Both the position numbers and the translations under genes were made by a program. Shown one piece after another: positions 34,239 through 39,194 of a DNA stretch of 39,194 nt (position 1 is the first letter of the stretch; each line of letters begins with the position of its first letter). Origin of the DNA: Paracoccaceae bacterium (GTDB taxonomy: Bacteria > Pseudomonadota > Alphaproteobacteria > Rhodobacterales > Rhodobacteraceae); assembly GCA_014762635.1 (NCBI GenBank), contig JABURR010000086.1, positions 1-39,194 of the forward strand, in the 5' to 3' direction. Under the pieces are notes generated by a model. It was not told the origin of the DNA and made no database searches. It saw only the letters and a program-made list of their open reading frames with translations.

Positions 34239-34381
34239 GGGTCTCGCCCATCCCCCGTGTCGACCTGTTTGACTTCCATCAAGGCAACCCGAAGACGCAG
34301 GTCGTAATGTGCGCGGCGAGGCTCCATCCCCGAACAAGGACAGCAAGTCGTTCGGGCATGGCCATCACGCGGGAGGAACCC

Positions 34382-34759
34382 ATGCCGCAAATTTCCAGAC
34401 ATTTCTTCAAGGCCGCCGCCATCTTCCTGATCATCGGGATCCTGATGGGGCTTCAAATGTCAATTTCCGGCGAGCACAAGGTGACCGGGGCACATGCCCA
34501 TCTCAGCCTGCTCGGCTGGGTGTCGCTGGCGCTTTTCGGAACCTACTTCGCGCTCGACCCCGACAAGGGAGATTCGGGCCTCGCCCGGATCCAGTTCTGG
34601 CTCTCGGTGGCCGCGACGATTCTGATGACCGGCGGCCTTTACCTGCTGTTGCTGGGATATGGCGCCCTCGCGCCGGTGGTGGCGATCGGCTCGCTTGTCT
34701 ATGCGGCGGCTGCCGCACTCTTCGCCTGGATCGTCTTTTCGCATCACGACCTGCCCTGA
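34382..34759 (+). CDS. Four-helix membrane protein related to haem-copper oxidase subunit I fragments
   Basis: 125 residues with four hydrophobic helices. The motif GEHKVTGAHAHLSLLGWVSLALFGTYF resembles the helix that carries low-spin haem ligands in CcoN/NorB-type subunits (HAHLxLLGW), preceded by a helix beginning FFKAAAIFLIIGILMGLQM. It is far too short to be a full oxidase subunit. Similar short proteins are found in many proteobacteria with no assigned role. ATG 34382 has GGGAGG six bases upstream. It stands alone after the ZIP gene. Confidence 0.78.
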   Translation: MPQISRHFFKAAAIFLIIGILMGLQMSISGEHKVTGAHAHLSLLGWVSLALFGTYFALDPDKGDSGLARIQFWLSVAATILMTGGLYLLLLGYGALAPVVAIGSLVYAAAAALFAWIVFSHHDLP

Positions 34760-34767
34760 CCGCCAGC

Positions 34768-34795
34768 GCCAAGATTTTTCCTCAAAAATCTTGGC
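34768..34795. repeat. AT-cored palindrome between convergent genes
   Basis: Perfect 12-bp arms GCCAAGATTTTT (34768-34779) and AAAAATCTTGGC (34784-34795) around CCTC. It lies between the convergent membrane protein and DUF3445 genes and probably acts as a bidirectional terminator. Confidence 0.8.
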
Positions 34796-34803
34796 CGTCC
34801 CGC

Positions 34804-35592
34804 TCAATCCACGCTGCGGAGCGGGTGGGCGGCGAGCGCCTCGGCCTGCTCGGGGCTCAGGGCCTCGGGGCGCACCGCGAAGGTGTGGATCGTGAAGGCC
34901 ACGGCCCGGGTACGGGGCAGGCGCAGCAGGCATTGGCGTTCGACCCGGATCAGCGGGCGGTGGTCGCCCAGGGTGTTACCCTGCGCCTCGGTCCTGGGGT
35001 TGAAGAGCGGCGCCCCGGACCAATGCGCCGTGCCGCGAAGCATCGGCCGCCCCGGCTGCACCCCTTCCATCAACCGCCCGACCCGGCGGGCCAGTTCCGG
35101 GTCGTATGTCTTCACCGGCACGTGGATACGGATCATCGGGCGGCCGATCTTCTCGGCCAGGGTCCAGCCCGAGGGGAAGCAGAGCACCGCTCCGGTCAAG
35201 TCGTATTCGCCGCTTTCGCCCTCCTGCATGAGGCAGAGGTCTTCCTGCACCACTTGGCCCATCGTCAGCAGCGGCACGGCAGGATCGAGCGGCACCGGCA
35301 CCCCGTCGGGCCCAGTGGCCTGGCCGTCCGACACCGTGACCCCGAGGTCCGGCAGCAGGTCCAGCACCGCCTCGTAGAGTTCAGCCGCTGCCTCTTTGGC
35401 ACGCGGGCTCAGGGCGTGAACCCGCGACGTTTCCTCCGCGATCAGCCGTCGTCGCAACGCCATCTGCCCGGCATAGGCATCATCCACCATGAGCCAGCCG
35501 CGCGGATCGACCGGCATGGTGCCGGGCAGACGCCGGGTTGCAGGGTTGACCCAGGGCGCGAAGGGCAGGCTGGATTGCAGAACGGTTTCCAT
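34804..35592 (-). CDS. DUF3445 protein (haem-dependent oxidative N-demethylase-like)
   Basis: 262-residue soluble protein of the DUF3445 family, whose characterised member is a haem PAS-fold enzyme that removes methyl groups from secondary amines. Family segments include LPFAPWVNPATRRLPG near the start, LTMGQVVQEDLCLMQ in the middle, LCFPSGWTLAEKIGRPMIRIHVPV and LRVERQ-like IRVERQCLLRLPRTRAVAFTIHT near the end. ATG 35592 is chosen because the family begins just before LPF; a longer upstream frame overlaps the next gene region. The substrate of this copy is unknown. Confidence 0.85.
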   Translation of the reverse strand: METVLQSSLPFAPWVNPATRRLPGTMPVDPRGWLMVDDAYAGQMALRRRLIAEETSRVHALSPRAKEAAAELYEAVLDLLPDLGVTVSDGQATGPDGVPVPLDPAVPLLTMGQVVQEDLCLMQEGESGEYDLTGAVLCFPSGWTLAEKIGRPMIRIHVPVKTYDPELARRVGRLMEGVQPGRPMLRGTAHWSGAPLFNPRTEAQGNTLGDHRPLIRVERQCLLRLPRTRAVAFTIHTFAVRPEALSPEQAEALAAHPLRSVD

Positions 35593-35650
35593 GGGAAAGT
35601 GATACCCTGCCCGGCGCGCCGGGGAAGGTGCAAAATGACGCGGACCCGCC

Positions 35651-36550
35651 TCAGCCCCGGGGCAGCGCCACCCGCGCGAGGATGCCGCGGTGGTCCGAGC
35701 CAAAGCGCGGGCGCGCGCTGACCTCGGCCCCGGCTCCGGCGGGCACCATCACGTGGTCGATGGGCAGTTGCACCGCCCCCTTGAACAGCGTCCGCGTCGA
35801 GATCACCGGCCCCGGCCGCGCCGAACCCGTCGCCTTGCCGATCTGGCGCAGGGTATTGGACCAGGGCACCATGTTGAAATCCCCGCCGATCATCACCGGC
35901 CCGTCGTCCCCGATCCGCGCTAGGATCGGCAGCAGCCGGTTTACCTGCGCGGCCTGGCTGTGCGGCCAGGGCCAGTGCAGGTGCAACGACACCAGCCAGA
36001 GCGGCCCGCTGGGCGTCTGGACCTGAAGCGCCGTCATGCCGCGCGCGCAACGCGCCGAACCGGGCACCGCGGGCCAGCGCGACAGCACCGCCGTACCGCC
36101 CACTCCGGCGAAATCGCAGTAGTTCCCATAGGGATACTCCGCCGCCAGGCCCTGCAGGATCGGGCGGGTCTTGGTGGAAACCTCCTGCAGCGTCACGAAA
36201 TCCGCCCCGCTAGCGCGGATGTCCCGGGCCACCGGGGCAATGTCGGGCAGGCGGAAATTCAGGTTCTTCTGATAAATCACCATGCCGCCCGTTCCGGCCG
36301 CCGCGCCCTGCCCCAAAGTCAGGATCGGCCCCAGCGCCACCGCACCCACCACGGCACAGGCCAGCGCCGACCACCGTGCCGCCAGCGGCCAGAGGACCAG
36401 CGCGCCCAGCACAAGCGCTGCCGCGAAATAGGGGCGGAACACCGCAAGACTGTCACCCAGGGGATGGAAATAGCCGCCATAGCTCAGCGCCACGGCCAGC
36501 GCCGCGCAGAGGCCGAGCGCCTGCAAAGACCCGCGAAGTTGTTCTTTCAT
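35651..36550 (-). CDS. Membrane-anchored endonuclease/exonuclease/phosphatase-family protein
   Basis: 299 residues. Three N-terminal membrane helices (residues about 8-75) precede an EEP-fold domain. Catalytic motifs are visible: KNLNFR, DFVTLQEVS (metal-binding Glu), LVSLHLHWPWP, MIGGDFNMVPWSN and GSDHRGILARVAL with the catalytic His. The domain faces the periplasm by topology inference. Substrate could be a nucleic acid, phospholipid or other phosphodiester. Start MKEQLRGS at ATG 36550. Confidence 0.88.
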   Translation of the reverse strand: MKEQLRGSLQALGLCAALAVALSYGGYFHPLGDSLAVFRPYFAAALVLGALVLWPLAARWSALACAVVGAVALGPILTLGQGAAAGTGGMVIYQKNLNFRLPDIAPVARDIRASGADFVTLQEVSTKTRPILQGLAAEYPYGNYCDFAGVGGTAVLSRWPAVPGSARCARGMTALQVQTPSGPLWLVSLHLHWPWPHSQAAQVNRLLPILARIGDDGPVMIGGDFNMVPWSNTLRQIGKATGSARPGPVISTRTLFKGAVQLPIDHVMVPAGAGAEVSARPRFGSDHRGILARVALPRG

Positions 36551-36685
36551 GGGTGAAAATTACCCTGCTTCCCGATCCCTCGTAACAGAAATCGCGGCCT
36601 GTCACCACGCCGTGAACGTCGCAGGTTCGCCCTTGCGGGACGCCCCGCACGCCCCCACCGTAGAAGCAGAGAAGGAGGCGCGCAG

Positions 36686-37897
36686 ATGGCGACCGAACGG
36701 ATCACATTCACCGGCCACGCGGGCGACCAGCTTGCCGCGCGGCTCGACCTGCCCGAGGGGCCGCATCTCGCGACCGCGCTCTTTGCCCATTGCTTCACCT
36801 GCGGCAAGGACATTCCCGCCGCCCGACGCATCGCCGCGCGGCTGGCCACGATGGGCATCGCAGTGCTGCGCTTCGATTTCACCGGGCTGGGCCATTCCGG
36901 GGGCGAGTTCGAGAACACCTCTTTTTCCTCCAACGTCGCGGACCTGGTCGCGGCAGCAAGCTACCTGACGGGGCGCGGCATGGCGCCCGGGCTTCTGATC
37001 GGCCATTCGCTGGGCGGCGCGGCGGTTCTGCGCGCGGCTGCGGATATCCCCTCGGCCAGGGCAGTGGCGACGATCGGGGCGCCCTTCGACCCGGGCCATG
37101 TGGCCGGACACCTGTCAGACTCGCTCGACCGCATCCGCCGCGAAGGCACCGCCGAGGTGGAGTTGGGCGGCCGTCCCTTCCGGATCGGCAGGCAGTTCCT
37201 CGACGACATTTCCGCCGCCAATCTCGAACCCGCCATCGCCGGGCTGAAACGCGCGCTTATGGTGCTGCACGCCCCGCGCGACCAGATCGTCGGGATCGAG
37301 AACGCGCAGCAGATCTTCGTGGCCGCGAAACACCCGAAAAGCTTCGTCACGCTGGACGGGGCCGATCACCTGGTCTCGGACCCCGCCGATGCCGAATACG
37401 CCGCCGAGGTGATCGCCACCTGGTCGCGCCGCTACCTCGACCTGCGCCCGCCAGCGCCCCCGCCCGGCGCGCCCGAAGGCGTGGTCCGCGTCTCCGAGGC
37501 CGATCCCGAAGGCTTCCTGCAGGACATAAACTCCGGCCCCGACCATCACGTCCTGGCTGACGAGCCCGAATCCTATGGCGGCACCAACCGGGGCATGACG
37601 CCCTATGGGTTCCTCGCTGCCGGTCTCGGCGCCTGCACCACGATGACCATCCGCATGTACGCGCGGCGCAAGGGCTGGCCGCTCTCTCATGTTCGAGTCG
37701 ACGTGACCCACGACAAGATGCACGCCCAGGACGCCGCGGGCCGCGCCGCCAAGATCGACCACTTCCGCCGCGAGGTCACGCTCGAGGGCGATCTCTCCGC
37801 CGACCAGCGCGCCCGCCTGCTCGAGATCGCCGACAAATGCCCGGTGCATGGCACCCTCACCCGCGGCGCAAGGGTCGAGACCGTTCTGGCGCAGTAG
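36686..37897 (+). CDS. Alpha/beta hydrolase-OsmC fusion protein
   Basis: 403 residues. Residues about 1-250 are an alpha/beta hydrolase with LFAHCFTCGKD, LRFDFTGLGHSGGEF, nucleophile elbow GHSLGGAAVL and late DGADHLVSDP. Residues about 265-403 are an OsmC domain with DEPESYGGTNRGMTPYGFLAAGLGACTTMTIRMYA and DKCPVHGTL carrying the two peroxidatic Cys. This fusion is known in proteobacteria. AAGGAGG precedes the ATG. Likely stress-related detoxification of hydroperoxides; substrate unknown. Confidence 0.93.
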   Translation: MATERITFTGHAGDQLAARLDLPEGPHLATALFAHCFTCGKDIPAARRIAARLATMGIAVLRFDFTGLGHSGGEFENTSFSSNVADLVAAASYLTGRGMAPGLLIGHSLGGAAVLRAAADIPSARAVATIGAPFDPGHVAGHLSDSLDRIRREGTAEVELGGRPFRIGRQFLDDISAANLEPAIAGLKRALMVLHAPRDQIVGIENAQQIFVAAKHPKSFVTLDGADHLVSDPADAEYAAEVIATWSRRYLDLRPPAPPPGAPEGVVRVSEADPEGFLQDINSGPDHHVLADEPESYGGTNRGMTPYGFLAAGLGACTTMTIRMYARRKGWPLSHVRVDVTHDKMHAQDAAGRAAKIDHFRREVTLEGDLSADQRARLLEIADKCPVHGTLTRGARVETVLAQ

Positions 37898-37905
37898 CCG
37901 CCGCG

Positions 37906-37943
37906 CAAAAGAAAACGCCCGGCAGGATCAAACCCGCCGGGCG
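37906..37943 (-). terminator. Terminator downstream of bioY
   Basis: CGCCCGGC / GCCGGGCG stem (37916-37923 with 37936-37943); on the minus strand it is followed by TTTTCTTTT. It lies 24 bases past the bioY stop and converges with the hydrolase-OsmC gene. Confidence 0.85.
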
Positions 37944-37966
37944 CCAATCGTTCCGTCAGCGAAGGC

Positions 37967-38566
37967 TCAGCCGCGGGCGTTGCCGATCAGCTTCCACAGC
38001 CCCGGCACCAGCAGTGCCGCCAGCGCCAGCTTCAGCGCATCGCCGATCAGGAAGGGCGTCAGGCCCCACTGAAGGATCGGCTGATCCCAGCCGTAAAGCT
38101 GACCCAGCCACACGAGGCCCGGCACGTAGATCAGCGCGTTGCCGATCAGCATGGCCGCCGCCATCAGCAGGATCGAACGGTCCCAGCCACGCCGCGCCAG
38201 CGCGCCCAGCGCCACGGTGGCCAGCACGTAACCCACGAGGTAGCCACCGGTGCCGCCCATCATGTACTCCAGCCCGAGTTTCTCGGCCGAGGAGCCCGCG
38301 AAAACGTCGAAGCCCAGCGCGCCAACGATCATGTAGCCCAAGATCGTCGCCAGCCCGAGACGCGGGCCATAGGCCGCGCCCACGGTCAGCACGGCGAAGG
38401 TGCCCATGGTGATCGGCACCGGCCACATCGGCACCTTGATCTTGGCGAAAATGGCCAGCGCCACGATGCCCAGCACGACCAAGGCCGCCTGCTTGAGGCG
38501 CAGCGCCGCGCCTTCACTGGGGCCGAGAGCCTCGACCAGTACCCGATCTGTCACATTCGTCGCCAT
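37967..38566 (-). CDS. bioY: Biotin transporter BioY
   Basis: 199-residue substrate-binding membrane component of an ECF-type biotin importer. Six hydrophobic helices with AKIKVPMWPVPITMGTFAVLTVGAAYGPRLG, EYMMGGTGGYLVGYVLA and GLTPFLIGDALKLALAA, all BioY signatures. bioM and bioN are not in the window; BioY can act alone in some bacteria. I found no BioR-type box in the 73 bases upstream. ATG 38566 is chosen by family length. Confidence 0.94.
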   Translation of the reverse strand: MATNVTDRVLVEALGPSEGAALRLKQAALVVLGIVALAIFAKIKVPMWPVPITMGTFAVLTVGAAYGPRLGLATILGYMIVGALGFDVFAGSSAEKLGLEYMMGGTGGYLVGYVLATVALGALARRGWDRSILLMAAAMLIGNALIYVPGLVWLGQLYGWDQPILQWGLTPFLIGDALKLALAALLVPGLWKLIGNARG

Positions 38567-38639
38567 GTCCCGTCTCCATCTGGTGGTAAAGCGTCGGCCT
38601 TTTTCTGCACCAGCAGCCTTGACGGCGCAAGACAAACCT

Positions 38640-39047
38640 CTAGCGGCGGTGCGTCGCGGCCATGGTATAATCCTTGCGCGGCCCCGAAACCGTCCAGGTC
38701 GCGTGCCACTCGGGCCAGCCGGCGAAGTCATAGGACACGCGGTAGAGATCCGGCGCGCAATCATGCCGCGCCTGGGGCTGCCCCTCGGGCAGAAAGCTGT
38801 GAAACGGCCGCCCGTCCTCGAACAACACCTCGATCTCGGGGCCCGCCGCCCGCCACAGGTAAACCCGCCGCGTCTCCAGCGCCGGTCGCCCCGGCGCGAT
38901 CAACTGCCCGGTCTCCTCCACGCGCCACACGTCGCCGTCAGCCACGAACCGCACCACGCCCCGCAGCTCCAACACCTCCCCGGCGCGGCGATCCTCGATC
39001 CGCTTTTCGACCGTCCAGTCGCCTTCGAACTCCGCGATCCCGGGCAT
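38640..39047 (-). CDS. DUF6314 family protein
   Basis: 135-residue soluble beta-rich protein with FEGDWTVEKRIEDRRAG near the start, PGRPALETRRVYLWR in the middle and HDCAPDLYRVSYDF followed by WTVSGPRKDYTMAATHRR at the end. This pattern fits DUF6314, a lipocalin-like family common in Rhodobacterales. GGAGGTGGA precedes ATG 39047. It lies 73 bases upstream of bioY on the same strand, so co-transcription is possible. Function unknown. Confidence 0.82.
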   Translation of the reverse strand: MPGIAEFEGDWTVEKRIEDRRAGEVLELRGVVRFVADGDVWRVEETGQLIAPGRPALETRRVYLWRAAGPEIEVLFEDGRPFHSFLPEGQPQARHDCAPDLYRVSYDFAGWPEWHATWTVSGPRKDYTMAATHRR

Positions 39048-39123
39048 TCCACCTCCATGAAACCTGCGCCCATCTTTCCCGCACCCGGCCACCGGCTTCA
39101 AGCATCCTCCCCTTCTTCTGTTC

Positions 39124-39178
39124 TGCAAATATCCTCGGGGGGCTTTCCCGGAAGGGAAAGCGGGGGCAGACAGCCCCC
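39124..39178. repeat. GC-rich double-hairpin element at the right edge
   Basis: TGCAAATATCC is followed by GCTTTCCC-GGAA-GGGAAAGC (39142-39161) and GGGGGC-AGACA-GCCCCC (39162-39178). A sequence of the type AAATATCC plus GC-rich hairpin is common between genes in Rhodobacterales by my recollection; role unproven. Confidence 0.5.
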
Positions 39179-39194
39179 TCCCCGCCCGCCACCT

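Noticed and set aside
38567-38639. BioR-type operator before bioY
   Set aside because: No TTATAGATA-like palindrome is present in the gap.

Overview
The window is about 39 kb of GC-rich (roughly 65%) chromosomal DNA from an alphaproteobacterium, most probably a member of the Rhodobacterales (Rhodobacteraceae/Roseobacteraceae). This rests on gene content and family resemblance recognised by eye: a DUF3305/DUF3306/TorD/Tat-peptide formate dehydrogenase locus, fabD-fabG-acpP-fabF-mltG, rpsF-rpsR-rplI, glnB-glnA, a fused alpha/beta-hydrolase-OsmC protein, a DUF3445 protein and DUF6314. No rRNA, CRISPR array, integrase, transposase or complete mobile element was seen.

Layout. 1-8.9 kb is a formate dehydrogenase island. 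On the minus strand are two DUF proteins, a TorD-like chaperone, a 62-residue Tat peptide and the N-terminal 377 residues of the molybdenum/tungsten catalytic subunit, which runs off the left edge. On the plus strand are a large multi-cluster ferredoxin and the tight operon DUF6494-Mrp-biotin/lipoate-ligase-like-DUF6505. Facing the ferredoxin gene on the minus strand is an unusual fusion of a reduced substrate-binding-protein domain with cytochrome c. 9.0-14.6 kb (minus strand) is fatty-acid synthesis, fabD-fabG-acpP-[HisA-like]-fabF-mltG. 14.8-19.0 kb holds a cytochrome b561-YceI fusion, an arylsulfotransferase-like protein with a 41-residue lipoprotein, a periplasmic YceI protein and a small membrane protein. 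19.1-20.5 kb is the rpsF-rpsR-rplI ribosomal operon with a readable promoter and a foldable leader.

20.6-23.1 kb holds an OsmC protein and then a two-gene RNA-repair cassette (HD-Pnk-like end-healing enzyme and ATP-dependent RNA ligase). A 52-bp nested inverted repeat lies just upstream of the cassette. 23.3-26.6 kb carries trigger factor, tRNA-Leu(UAG), and the NAD(P)HX repair enzyme split into separate dehydratase and epimerase genes. The epimerase is a GC mosaic and the dehydratase contains an in-frame palindromic insertion. 26.8-28.6 kb is glnB-glnA. 28.7-29.1 kb is a deletion scar joining the 3' ends of a short-chain dehydrogenase gene and an AraC-type regulator gene. 29.1-33.2 kb (minus) is a gamma-glutamyltranspeptidase-amidase-DMT transporter group. 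33.4-39.2 kb holds a ZIP transporter, an oxidase-related membrane protein, a DUF3445 protein, a membrane-anchored endonuclease/exonuclease/phosphatase protein, the hydrolase-OsmC fusion, bioY and DUF6314.

The best candidates for undescribed biology are: the formate dehydrogenase island with its PBP-cytochrome c fusion and Mrp-centred operon; the RNA-repair cassette with its structured upstream element; the split, mosaic NAD(P)HX repair locus with its coding palindrome; and a small family of AT-cored palindromes at gene 3' ends.
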